Below are positions 30,609 to 38,766 of a stretch of 57,848 nucleotides of DNA, one piece after another; positions within the stretch are counted from its first letter, which is position 1, and every line of letters starts with the position of its first letter. A model generated the notes under the pieces. That model searched no databases. It was not told the origin of the DNA and saw only the letters and a list, made by a program, of their open reading frames with translations. Source of the stretch: Nocardia neocaledoniensis (GTDB lineage: Bacteria; Actinomycetota; Actinomycetes; Mycobacteriales; Mycobacteriaceae); assembly GCF_029868625.1 (NCBI RefSeq), contig NZ_JARWOJ010000120.1, positions 1 to 57,848 of the forward strand, read 5' to 3'. Made by a program: the position numbers and the translations under genes.

Positions 30609-32468
30609 TCACACCGCGACGAGACCGAAATCGAGCTTCACCAACTGGTCGGCGCAATCGAAGTAGCGATCGTCGTGGGTGATCACGATGACCGTCTTAC
30701 CGCGCCGCTTGAGATCGGTGAGGATCTCGCGATAGAAGACCTCGCGGAAACGTGGCTCCTGATCGGCGGCCCACTCGTCGAAGACATAGATCTGGCGGTC
30801 TTCGAGCAGGGCGGTCAGCAGGGCCAGGCGTTTGCGCTGGCCCTGGGACAGATCCACGGTCGACAGGCGCCCGTCGCGCACGGTCACCTTGTGCGCGATC
30901 TGCAACTCCTCGAGGTATCGCTGCACGTCGGCATCGATTCCGGGGCGGTCGAAGCCCAGGTAGTCCTCGAACAGATGGAAATCGGTGAACACCGCCGACG
31001 AATTCTGCCGGTACCACTCGATGTTGTCGTGGTCGATCCTCTCCCCGTTGAGCGACAACGACCCCGAGCGGGGCACGTACAGACCCGTGATGAGCTTGGC
31101 CAGCGTCGACTTGCCGCTGCCGTTGCCACCGACGATGAACGTGATCTGACCCGGTTCGAAGACCAGGTCGATCGGACCGAGCCGGAAACCGGAGTCCTCG
31201 GCTTCGCCGGGTCCGGGTGGTGGCGCCAGCGGTCGCACATCGGTGCCGCCGTGGTCGATCCAGTTCTTGCCGTTGACATCCGGCTGCGGGCCGCCGGGCT
31301 GCGCCCCACCCGGATGCGCACCGGGATGCGCGGGGTGCGGATGCGCGCCGTTGCCCTGGTGCGGCGGGCGACCGGGACGCGGCGGATGCCCACCTCGTGC
31401 CGGCGGTCCCGCCGGCGGCGCACCGGGCGGCGGCGGCACCGGTGACGGCGCCTCGGAGCGGTACACGTAGCTCACGTTGCTCAGTTCCAGCTTGGCCTCC
31501 CCTACCGCTGGACGCTCGGCATACGGGAGCTGCTCCTCGTTGTGCAGCGTCGCCATCGACAGGTTCATCGCGCGGATCTTGGCCAGCGCCACATCACCGC
31601 GCAGCAGATCCGGGATGCGATGCATGAAGTTCTGCATCGGCATCGCCAGGAAGGTGGTGACCAGGACGTACCCGACCATGGTGTCGCGTGGCACGTCCAA
31701 TGCCGCCGCCACCACGAACAGGATCAGGGCCATCGTCGCCAACTGCAGTGCCTGACCGAAACCCTGGGCGTAGGAGAACTTCGACCCGGCGTCGGTGTTC
31801 TGGTCGCGCAGCGTGCCCGCGGAACCGAGCAGGTGCCGATCCATGAAGTCCCGGCGACGGCCGCGGTGCAGCTTCAGTTCCTTGATGCCGAGAGTGACGG
31901 CCTGGAACGAACGCAGCAGCGCGTCCTCGTTCTCGCGGGCCTCGCGGTAGATCCCGCGCACCCGCTTGAGCACCATCTCCACGCACGCGATGCCGATGAG
32001 CGTGCCTGCCACCGTCACCGCGAAGATCGGTCCCGAGACCAGGAACAGGAACACGAAGCAGCCGACGATGGTCGCCACGTCGACACAGATCGACGGAATC
32101 GCGGTCACCGCCTGCGACAGCGAGCGCACGTCCTCGGTGAGCGTCGCCATCAGGCGATGCATGCCGAGCCGTTCCAGATGTTCCAGCGGCGCCGAGACGA
32201 TGCCGGCGGACAGGTCACTGCGCAGCCGGTAGATCGCGTCCTGCGACAACCGGATCAGCAGTACCTGCGAGGCCACCCCGCTGACCAGGATCACCAGGCC
32301 GGTGAGTCCGAAGCGCAGCAACAGCTGATCGGGTTGCGGTTTCGGCGAGACCACCGCGTTGATCAGCGTCACCAGGTAGGTGTTGGCCACACCGCAGATC
32401 AGACCCGCGGCCACCACGGCGGCGATGCGACCCGGCGAGAGCGCGGCGAGAAATCGGAGCAGATGCAT
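30609..32468 (-). CDS. SyrD/PvdE-type ABC exporter with Pro/Gly/His-rich insert
   Basis: 619 residues, one membrane domain (six helices, residues 1-320) fused to one ATPase. Walker A is VGGNGSGKSTLAKLI, signature LSQGQRKRLALL, and Walker B IYVFDEWAADQEP; DEWAADQ is a mark of the cyclic-peptide/siderophore exporters SyrD and PvdE. Between the first ATPase strand (SNVSYVYRSE) and Walker A there is an unusual stretch of about 85 residues (340-425) rich in Pro, Gly and His. The gene follows the type III PKS gene by 11 bases, so it probably exports that product. Stand-alone in place of the expected NRPS. Confidence 0.92.
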   Translation of the reverse strand: MHLLRFLAALSPGRIAAVVAAGLICGVANTYLVTLINAVVSPKPQPDQLLLRFGLTGLVILVSGVASQVLLIRLSQDAIYRLRSDLSAGIVSAPLEHLERLGMHRLMATLTEDVRSLSQAVTAIPSICVDVATIVGCFVFLFLVSGPIFAVTVAGTLIGIACVEMVLKRVRGIYREARENEDALLRSFQAVTLGIKELKLHRGRRRDFMDRHLLGSAGTLRDQNTDAGSKFSYAQGFGQALQLATMALILFVVAAALDVPRDTMVGYVLVTTFLAMPMQNFMHRIPDLLRGDVALAKIRAMNLSMATLHNEEQLPYAERPAVGEAKLELSNVSYVYRSEAPSPVPPPPGAPPAGPPARGGHPPRPGRPPHQGNGAHPHPAHPGAHPGGAQPGGPQPDVNGKNWIDHGGTDVRPLAPPPGPGEAEDSGFRLGPIDLVFEPGQITFIVGGNGSGKSTLAKLITGLYVPRSGSLSLNGERIDHDNIEWYRQNSSAVFTDFHLFEDYLGFDRPGIDADVQRYLEELQIAHKVTVRDGRLSTVDLSQGQRKRLALLTALLEDRQIYVFDEWAADQEPRFREVFYREILTDLKRRGKTVIVITHDDRYFDCADQLVKLDFGLVAV

Positions 32469-32479
32469 GGCGGTGGCTC

Positions 32480-33649
32480 TCAGCCGCGGATGACATCGAA
32501 CACGATGCCCTCGAGGGTGACACCGGGCGCGAACGAGAACGCCACGCCGGTGGAGATCGGCGCCGCCGTCCGTGCGTCGCGGATCATCCGCTCCAGCACG
32601 AAGATCAGCGACACACTCAGCATGTTGCCGTGCTCGGCGAGCACGTCCCAACTCGGCGCCGCCAGCTCGGCCGCGATGCCGAGGGAGCGCGCCGACTCCT
32701 CGATGATGCGGGGACCACCGGGGTGGATCGCCCACAACTCGATATCGCTCTTGGTCAAGCCGTTGCGCGCGAGCACTTCCGACACCACCGGGTCGACGCC
32801 GCGGTAGATGTAGTCGGGCAGGGTGGTGGCCAGCTCGCAGGTGATGCCGGAGTCCCGCACGCCGAGCACGATGCCGTCCTCCGCGTCGTCGAACAGGTGG
32901 CTGAAGCTGTCGCGGATCACCACGCTGCCCGCCGCCAGCGGCTGGTGCACCTGGTTGGCGCCGATCACCACCGCCCCGCAGCCGTCACCGAAGAGGCTGT
33001 GCGTGATCACGTCGTTGACGTCGTCGTCGAAGACCGCGTTCACGGAGCTGACCTCGATGCACAGCACCATCGCCTTCTTGTCCGGGTTGGCCCGCACGTA
33101 GTCGGCGGCGGCGCGTACCCCGTTCATCGCCGCGGCGCACCCCATGAAGTTGATGACCATGCGGCCGACCGTCGGCGACAGCCCCAGCTGCTTGACCACC
33201 GCGACATCGACGCCGGGGGCGATGAAGCCCGTGCTGGTGACGAAGATCAGCTGCCCGATCTCCCCGGCGGGGTCGACCAGACCGGCCACGGCGCGCCGGG
33301 CCACGTCGACGGCCAGGGGCACCGCGTGCGCGAAGAACAGGTTCATCCGCTCCCTGATGGTGCCGGGACGGCGGCTGAAGGCGAGGAACTCGGGCTCCAG
33401 CGGGTCGACGGCCAGGTGCCTGGTGTCGATCCGGGTCTTCTGGTAGATCCGCGGAATCCGCTGCCGCTGGGCGGGATCGGTGAACAGCTCGGCCACCCGG
33501 CCGGCGTTCACCGCCTGCTCGACCACCCGTTCGGGTGATCCGGTGGCGACCGACTCGATGACAGCGACGGTGGTCGGCGGCGCGGGCGGGAGCCGATCGT
33601 GCCCGCGCTCGACGTCGGCCGGTGAGCGCAGGTCAATGGAAACAGACAC
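32480..33649 (-). CDS. Type III polyketide synthase
   Basis: 389 residues, the usual length of chalcone/stilbene-type synthases. The catalytic triad is complete: Cys171 in NFMGCAAAMNG, His309 in WAIHPGGPRII and Asn342 in AEHGNMLSVS. It condenses an acyl-CoA starter with malonyl-CoA units to give pyrones or resorcinols, depending on cyclisation. The GTG at 33649 (VSVSIDLRS) has AGGAC 8 bases before it; a GTG at 33655 is too close. Between desaturase (47 bases upstream) and ABC exporter (11 bases downstream), on the same strand. The desaturase suggests a long fatty acyl starter. Product unknown. Confidence 0.94.
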   Translation of the reverse strand: MSVSIDLRSPADVERGHDRLPPAPPTTVAVIESVATGSPERVVEQAVNAGRVAELFTDPAQRQRIPRIYQKTRIDTRHLAVDPLEPEFLAFSRRPGTIRERMNLFFAHAVPLAVDVARRAVAGLVDPAGEIGQLIFVTSTGFIAPGVDVAVVKQLGLSPTVGRMVINFMGCAAAMNGVRAAADYVRANPDKKAMVLCIEVSSVNAVFDDDVNDVITHSLFGDGCGAVVIGANQVHQPLAAGSVVIRDSFSHLFDDAEDGIVLGVRDSGITCELATTLPDYIYRGVDPVVSEVLARNGLTKSDIELWAIHPGGPRIIEESARSLGIAAELAAPSWDVLAEHGNMLSVSLIFVLERMIRDARTAAPISTGVAFSFAPGVTLEGIVFDVIRG

Positions 33650-33696
33650 GGGCACAAGTCCTTTCGAAACAGATGGAGACGGCCACGGAATCGGGG

Positions 33697-35163
33697 TCAG
33701 ACGGTTCCGATGCCGGTGAAGCCCTGCACCGTGTAGGTGACACAGGTCTTCAGCGCTGTGGGTGCGCAGTGTTCGCGCACGAGTCCCCACCGGTTCTCCT
33801 CCGCCTCGCGCGACGGCGCGAGCAGGTAGGTTCGGCACAGCTTGGGGAAACGATCACCGAAGAAGCTCTTCGCGGGCAGCCATTCCACGCCGAACTTCGC
33901 CGATTCCTCGCGCACCACGTCCTCGGTGGCGATATTGGCGAAACCGCTGCGCTGGAAGGGCAGCACGTGGTGCACCCGATGCGAGCTCAGGCCGGCGGAG
34001 AGGAAGCAGTCGACGTACTTGTTGCCGACCACCGTCAGGTCGTAGGCCTGTTCCAGCTGGTTGACCGCCCAGTCCTCGGTCTCGGTGTGCAGTTCCTCGG
34101 TCGGCACCTCGAAGTCGTGGCTGGCCACCACCATGAAGGTGCTGATCCACAGCGTGATCACGAATTGCAGTGCCCAGGCCCAGAAATCGCCCGCCACGGC
34201 GAACGCGATGAACTCCGCGACCAGCAGGAAACGGACACCGAAGGAGCCGATGAAGTGCGGGAGCGCGCCGCGCCAGGTGCCGTACATGTCCTTGATGCCG
34301 ACCTTGCGAGTCAGGCGGCAGACGTCGAGCAGCCGAATGATCATGCCGGTCAACAGATGTCCGAACTTGTGCACGGTGTGCACCGGCACCCGGTACAGGC
34401 GTGGCACCTGCATCATCATCGTGAAGACGTTCTTCTTGATGTCGACTTCACTCTGGGTGTGCGGGTGGTGCAGCAGGGCATGCCCGTCGGCGGTGACGAA
34501 AGACAGTGCCACATAGTTCATGTCGAACGCGTTCACCGCGTACTTGTTGAGCCCCTTCTGCGCCCGGTGGATCGCGTAGTGGCCGAAGCCTGCCAGCGAA
34601 CTGCGCAGCAGCACCATCGCGATCACGAAGACCGGCAACGGCATCCAGCTGGTGTCCCACAGCCGCAGGCCCTGGACCGCGAAGTAGGCGAAGATCAGGA
34701 ACGCGACGACGATGTCGAACGCGCGGTCCATCCGCTTCAGCCGCGCCGCCAGTTCGGGCTCCTTGATCCGGGCCTTGATCTTGTGCAGCAGGTCGTTCTT
34801 GTCGTCGAACGCGTACTTCGGGGTGTCGTCCCAGCTGTTGAAGCCTTCCTTGAACAGGAAGTCCGGCGCGTTGTTCTTGGGGTGGATGTCCTCGGGCGTG
34901 GCGGCGCGATCGAGGCTGTAACGCTCGATCATGCGCGCGATTCTTTCCGGATCGCGGTGGTAGGAACCGATGATCGAGGTGATATCGCGGTTTTTCGTTC
35001 GGCCGATGAAGAATTCACCGCCCGGATGCTTGGAGATCCACTCACTCAGGTCGTAGGCTCTGCCGTTATAGACCCATACGTTGTTGACGGGAGGCCGACC
35101 CCCAGGGCCGGGCGGTGGCGGGAGCTCGCGCTCCTGTTCATCAGGTCGATCATCGATCGTCAT
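33697..35163 (-). CDS. Cytochrome b5-fused fatty acid desaturase
   Basis: 488 residues in two parts. A cytochrome b5 domain with heme motif SKHPGGEFF (about residue 45) and second histidine in GSYHRDPE. Then a membrane desaturase with all three histidine boxes: GHYAIHR, HALLHHPH and HRVHHVLP, which hold the di-iron centre. Front-end desaturases have this fused layout; the bound acyl chain and the position of the new double bond cannot be read. The ATG at 35163 follows GAGGAAGAACGC. First gene of a three-gene unit with type III PKS and exporter, so it may prepare or finish the fatty chain of the polyketide. Confidence 0.92.
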   Translation of the reverse strand: MTIDDRPDEQERELPPPPGPGGRPPVNNVWVYNGRAYDLSEWISKHPGGEFFIGRTKNRDITSIIGSYHRDPERIARMIERYSLDRAATPEDIHPKNNAPDFLFKEGFNSWDDTPKYAFDDKNDLLHKIKARIKEPELAARLKRMDRAFDIVVAFLIFAYFAVQGLRLWDTSWMPLPVFVIAMVLLRSSLAGFGHYAIHRAQKGLNKYAVNAFDMNYVALSFVTADGHALLHHPHTQSEVDIKKNVFTMMMQVPRLYRVPVHTVHKFGHLLTGMIIRLLDVCRLTRKVGIKDMYGTWRGALPHFIGSFGVRFLLVAEFIAFAVAGDFWAWALQFVITLWISTFMVVASHDFEVPTEELHTETEDWAVNQLEQAYDLTVVGNKYVDCFLSAGLSSHRVHHVLPFQRSGFANIATEDVVREESAKFGVEWLPAKSFFGDRFPKLCRTYLLAPSREAEENRWGLVREHCAPTALKTCVTYTVQGFTGIGTV

Positions 35164-35329
35164 GCGTTCTTCCTCCGTGTCGATCGGCGTTCGATGCGTG
35201 CTGCCTGCCGACCTGCGTCCCGACACGTATAGTCCTTGTGGCGCCTTGCATCTCGCTGAACATTCTCTTATTGCCGGGGCGGCCGTCGCTACGGAGTTCC
35301 GGTCCCCACCAGCGACACCCACACGACAC

Positions 35330-35386
35330 ACCGGTCCGGGGCCGCGGCCGACACTGCGTGCCAGGCTTCGCTGACCCCGGACCGGT
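35330..35386 (-). terminator. Inverted repeat ACCGGTCCGGGG...CCCCGGACCGGT
   Basis: Perfect 12-base arms (35330-35341 and 35375-35386) with 33 bases between them, downstream of the lipoprotein stop (35414). GC-rich, no T tract. Likely a terminator for the lipoprotein gene, which would separate it from the desaturase gene. The rest of the 250-base gap holds the desaturase promoter region, with no other feature seen. Confidence 0.55.
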
Positions 35387-35413
35387 GATGGTGGGTCCGG
35401 AAAACGGCTCGGA

Positions 35414-36229
35414 TCAGCCGGCCGGTTTGACGATGTTGACCGGCTTGGCCCAGTTGGACAGGCCGACGGTGACCTCGCCCTGGTCCTTCTTCACCACGGC
35501 CTGAACGAGGTTCGGGCCGTCACCGGTGGACGGCGCGTCCGACGGCTTGGTGGAGTCGGAGGCCGGCGGCGCGGTGTCCTGGATCCACAGGGTGATCGGC
35601 ATGGTCCCCGCGTTCTCCCCTACGCGCGGCACGATGGGATCGATCACGGCGGCATCGATGGTGCCGGTGACCTTGACGGTGTTGATGCCGTCGATGACCT
35701 CACGGCCCTCGGTCTTCGGGTTCTGGACGTTGGCGATCACGTTGGCGATGCCCTTGTCCTTGTCCAGGATGACGCCCGGATCGTAGACCTTCTCGGCCGG
35801 GCCGGCGGGCACGTAGCGGCCCGCGGTCTGGGTGTAGAGGACCTTGTCCACCACGAGGAACTTCGCCTCGGTGAACTCCGACTCCGGGGTGAGCTTGACC
35901 TTCGCCTCACCCATCGCGGCGCCGGAGCCCTGGGTCTCGTTGGTGACGTCGGCCGAGACCGTCTCCACGGGGAGGTTCGGCAGGTTCTTCACGTCGATGT
36001 TCAGGTGGACGGTGCGCAGGGTCTGCGTGGTCTTCGCCGACTCCTTCACGATCTGCGCGCCGTCGGGCAGTTCGCCGGTCGGCGGCGCGGCGGGCGTGTC
36101 CTCGGACGAGGAGCAGCCGGTGACGAGGGCCGCGGCGAGCGCGGCGGCCGCCACGATCGACGTGATGCCGGAGCGACGCGCGAAGCGGCTCCGGGGGGCG
36201 GCGTGCGTTGTCGATTCGATCAAGTTCAT
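35414..36229 (-). CDS. LppX/LprG-family lipoprotein
   Basis: 271 residues. A signal peptide with a lipobox (VTGC, Cys39) is followed by SSSED and the LppX_LprAFG-type domain: LRTVHLNIDVKNLPNLPVET, LVVDKVLYTQTAGRYVPAGP, VIDGINTVKVTG and TMPITLWIQD. Proteins of this family hold acyl chains in a hydrophobic pocket and ferry lipids through the cell envelope (LprG, LppX). Here it is on the same strand as the desaturase, type III PKS and exporter, so it may carry their lipid product across the envelope. LppX serves polyketide lipids in M. tuberculosis. The upstream leader contains a UUCG hairpin. Confidence 0.88.
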   Translation of the reverse strand: MNLIESTTHAAPRSRFARRSGITSIVAAAALAAALVTGCSSSEDTPAAPPTGELPDGAQIVKESAKTTQTLRTVHLNIDVKNLPNLPVETVSADVTNETQGSGAAMGEAKVKLTPESEFTEAKFLVVDKVLYTQTAGRYVPAGPAEKVYDPGVILDKDKGIANVIANVQNPKTEGREVIDGINTVKVTGTIDAAVIDPIVPRVGENAGTMPITLWIQDTAPPASDSTKPSDAPSTGDGPNLVQAVVKKDQGEVTVGLSNWAKPVNIVKPAG

Positions 36230-36260
36230 CCCCTGGAGATGTCGTGTATGGCGTAGGTGA

Positions 36261-36276
36261 GGCAGCCGAAGCTGCC
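36261..36276 (-). promoter_or_regulatory. 5'-leader hairpin GGCAGC-TTCG-GCTGCC
   Basis: A perfect 6-base stem with a cUUCGg tetraloop on the minus strand, 32 bases upstream of the lipoprotein start. TAGTAT, a -10-like hexamer, lies at 36289-36294, so the hairpin would fall at the very 5' end of the transcript. Confidence 0.45.
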
Positions 36277-36422
36277 GGCGCCTGCGACATACTAAGCAGA
36301 CGATCGGACATCTCGCGCTCCCCCGACGGCGATAGTACCGCAGGATCGAAGATTGCGACTTGCTAGTGAGCACAAGAGTTTTGGGGGCTCGCTCGGCCCG
36401 GAGAATTGATCATCTCCGCAGG

Positions 36423-37322
36423 TCAGCCAGCCGCGTGGGCCTGCCGGATGTGCTCGGTGAATGGTCGGCGGCGCTCCTCGTCGGGCATCGCGAGCAACTT
36501 CGCCAGCTTCGCCGCGGCCATGTCGTCGACCGGGGTGAAGATCTGGATCCACGCGCCCTCGATCACCGGCAGCGACATGCTCGTCATGTGCATCGAGATG
36601 GACCCGATCGCCAGGTGCTGGATCACCTTGACGATGTTCGCCGGGACGGCCACATCGTTGCTGGCCCACAGTCTGGCGAACAGCTCGCTCGCGCCGCACA
36701 GTTCCTCCACCAGACGCTGCCAGGCGGGATCGTCGAGGTGCCGGACGTAGGCGCCGCGCAGGTAGGCCACCATCCGGCGCAGGTCGGCGTCGTTGTGCTC
36801 GTAGGGGTTACAGCATTCCGGGGTCAGGAACGCCCGGCGCAGCACATTGCGTTCCCCGTCGGTGAACCCGGGGCACAGCGCCCGATAGGCGTCGTTGTGG
36901 GCGAGCACATCGTATTTCGCGCTCAGCAACGCCGCGGGCAGGGGGCCGAGCTGGTCGAGGATCATCGGCAGGCCGGGCGGCATCACCGTCTGCGCCGCGG
37001 CGCTGGGCACCGTCGGCACATCGGCCAGCCGGTACAGATGCGCCTTCTCCACCGGGTCCAGACACAGTGTTCGCGCGACCGCGTCGAGCACCTGCACGCT
37101 GGCGTTGATGGGCCTGCCCTGTTCGAGCCAGGTGTACCAGGTGACCCCGATCCCCGACAGCTGCGCGACCTCTTCGCGCCGCAGCCCCGGCGTGCGCCTG
37201 CGCGGCCCCGGCGGCAACCCGACATCTCCCGGTGCGATCCTGGCGCGCCGGGACTTCAGGAACGCGCCGAGCTGTGCCCGCCGCTCGGTACGCACCGCGC
37301 GCATGTCGACCACTTCACTCAT
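36423..37322 (-). CDS. XRE-family regulator with MmyB-like ligand domain
   Basis: 299 residues. The N-terminal helix-turn-helix begins with LGAFLKSRRARIAP and has RRTPGLRREEVAQLSGIGVT and WYTWLEQGR, the signature of the MmyB-type regulators. The C-terminal part (VLAHNDAYRALCPGFTDGERNVL, PEC near residue 165) is the PAS-like MmyB domain thought to bind a small, possibly fatty, ligand. It lies 61 bases downstream of the cytochrome P450 gene on the same strand, so it may be cotranscribed and control that P450. ATG at 37322. Confidence 0.9.
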   Translation of the reverse strand: MSEVVDMRAVRTERRAQLGAFLKSRRARIAPGDVGLPPGPRRRTPGLRREEVAQLSGIGVTWYTWLEQGRPINASVQVLDAVARTLCLDPVEKAHLYRLADVPTVPSAAAQTVMPPGLPMILDQLGPLPAALLSAKYDVLAHNDAYRALCPGFTDGERNVLRRAFLTPECCNPYEHNDADLRRMVAYLRGAYVRHLDDPAWQRLVEELCGASELFARLWASNDVAVPANIVKVIQHLAIGSISMHMTSMSLPVIEGAWIQIFTPVDDMAAAKLAKLLAMPDEERRRPFTEHIRQAHAAG

Positions 37323-37383
37323 CGACCCATCGTCGCCGAACCGGATCCAGGTATCCAGGTGGTACTGGTACCCGTTTCAGGGC

Positions 37384-38664
37384 TCAGCTCACCAGGATCG
37401 GCGCACCGTGCACCGGCACATGGGTGATGTTGCGGACCCGGCCCGCCGCGCTGGCGCCCGCGGGCAGCGACAGGGTGTGCCGACGCAGGATCTCCCGCAG
37501 CACCGCCGCCCCCTCCATCAAGGCGAAACCCGCACCGATACAGCGCCGTACGCCGCCGCCGAAGGGCAGCCAGGTGTTGGGTGCGACGCTGCCGTCGAGG
37601 AACCGTTGCGGCCGGAACACCGCGTCCGGGTAGGCCTCTCGCCGCCTGTGCGCAAGCAGGATCGAGGCCGCGACAACGGTCTCGGCGGGCAGCTCGTGGC
37701 CGCCGATCGTCATGTCACGGGTCAGTTTCCGGACGACACCGCCGATCACCCAGTGGTAGCGCAGCGCTTCCTTCATCACGGCTTCGAGGTAGGCGGTGTC
37801 GCCGTCGAGCGCGGCCCGGCGAGCGAGCTCCTGCTGTTCGGGGTCGGTCGCGAGTTCGTGCAGCGCCCAGGCCAGGGCCGAGGACGTGGTCTCGTGGCCT
37901 GCCACGAGCAGGGTGACCAACTGATCGCGCAGTTCCGCCGAGCTGAGCGGGGCATCGGTGTCCGAGCCCGCGGCCAGCAGCCGGGACAGGACGTCGGTGC
38001 CCGATTCCGCACCGGCGGTGCGGCGTTCGTCGATCTCGGCGTACAGCAACTCGTCCAGGCGCGCCTTGTCCTGGGCGAAGCGCTGCCACGGTCCGTACTT
38101 CTGCAGGCGTGGATAACGCGAGCCGAGCAGCGTGAGCGGTGCGATGTCGGTGATTCTCCGCATCGGCGCACCCAACAGCGCACGCCTGCGTGGATCGGCC
38201 ACGCCGAGGACCACCTCGCCGATCACGTCGAGGGTGATCTCGGTCATCGCGTCCAGGCTGTGCACCGGGGTGCCCACCGTCCAGGCTTCGACCCGAGCGG
38301 CGGCGATCTGCTCGATCATGGCGCGGTATTCGACCAGCGCGGACCCGGCGAAGGCGGGCATGAGCAGACGGCGGGCGCGGGCATGTTCGGCTTCGTCGGT
38401 GATCAGGACGGAATGGTCACCGAGGAGCGGGCGCAGGATGCCGTTGCTCTCCCCCGCGTGCAGGTCGGCCGGGGAGGCGGCGAAGATCTCGCGAATGTGC
38501 TCGGGCCGGGTGAACACGACGAGGTGGTGGGCATAGGGCGGCACCATTCGCACGGTGAAGGTGTCGCCGTAGCGGCGGGTCGCGGCCGTCAAGAACCGTT
38601 CTCGCGCCTGCACATACCGGATCGTCTGCAGAATCCGGGGAATTCGGGGGCCGGGCGGATACAT
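37384..38664 (-). CDS. Cytochrome P450
   Basis: 426 residues. I-helix LLVAGHETTSSALAWAL (oxygen activation, AGHETT), EALR in helix K (ExxR), and heme-binding loop LPFGGGVRRCIGAG with Cys375. It adds oxygen from O2 to a substrate that cannot be named; the length and PPGPRIP start resemble bacterial CYP110/CYP102-type soluble P450s. Two in-frame ATGs exist, at 38673 and 38664; the purine-rich GAGGAGAGG sits at 9 bases from the second, so that one is chosen. Possible operon with the downstream MmyB-type regulator. Electron-transfer partners are not encoded nearby. Confidence 0.94.
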   Translation of the reverse strand: MYPPGPRIPRILQTIRYVQARERFLTAATRRYGDTFTVRMVPPYAHHLVVFTRPEHIREIFAASPADLHAGESNGILRPLLGDHSVLITDEAEHARARRLLMPAFAGSALVEYRAMIEQIAAARVEAWTVGTPVHSLDAMTEITLDVIGEVVLGVADPRRRALLGAPMRRITDIAPLTLLGSRYPRLQKYGPWQRFAQDKARLDELLYAEIDERRTAGAESGTDVLSRLLAAGSDTDAPLSSAELRDQLVTLLVAGHETTSSALAWALHELATDPEQQELARRAALDGDTAYLEAVMKEALRYHWVIGGVVRKLTRDMTIGGHELPAETVVAASILLAHRRREAYPDAVFRPQRFLDGSVAPNTWLPFGGGVRRCIGAGFALMEGAAVLREILRRHTLSLPAGASAAGRVRNITHVPVHGAPILVS

Positions 38665-38766
38665 CGCAACCATCCTCTCCTCGCGTCCACGGTAGCCCCG
38701 TCACCGGCGCGGATTCCGTTTTCGCGCATCGACCTCGCCGGTACCGGCGAGCCGGCACCACGACGA

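Noticed and set aside
31287..31450. Short GC repeats that could be taken for a tandem-repeat or CRISPR-like array
   Set aside because: They encode the Pro/Gly/His-rich insert in frame within the ABC exporter and have no regular repeat-spacer unit.
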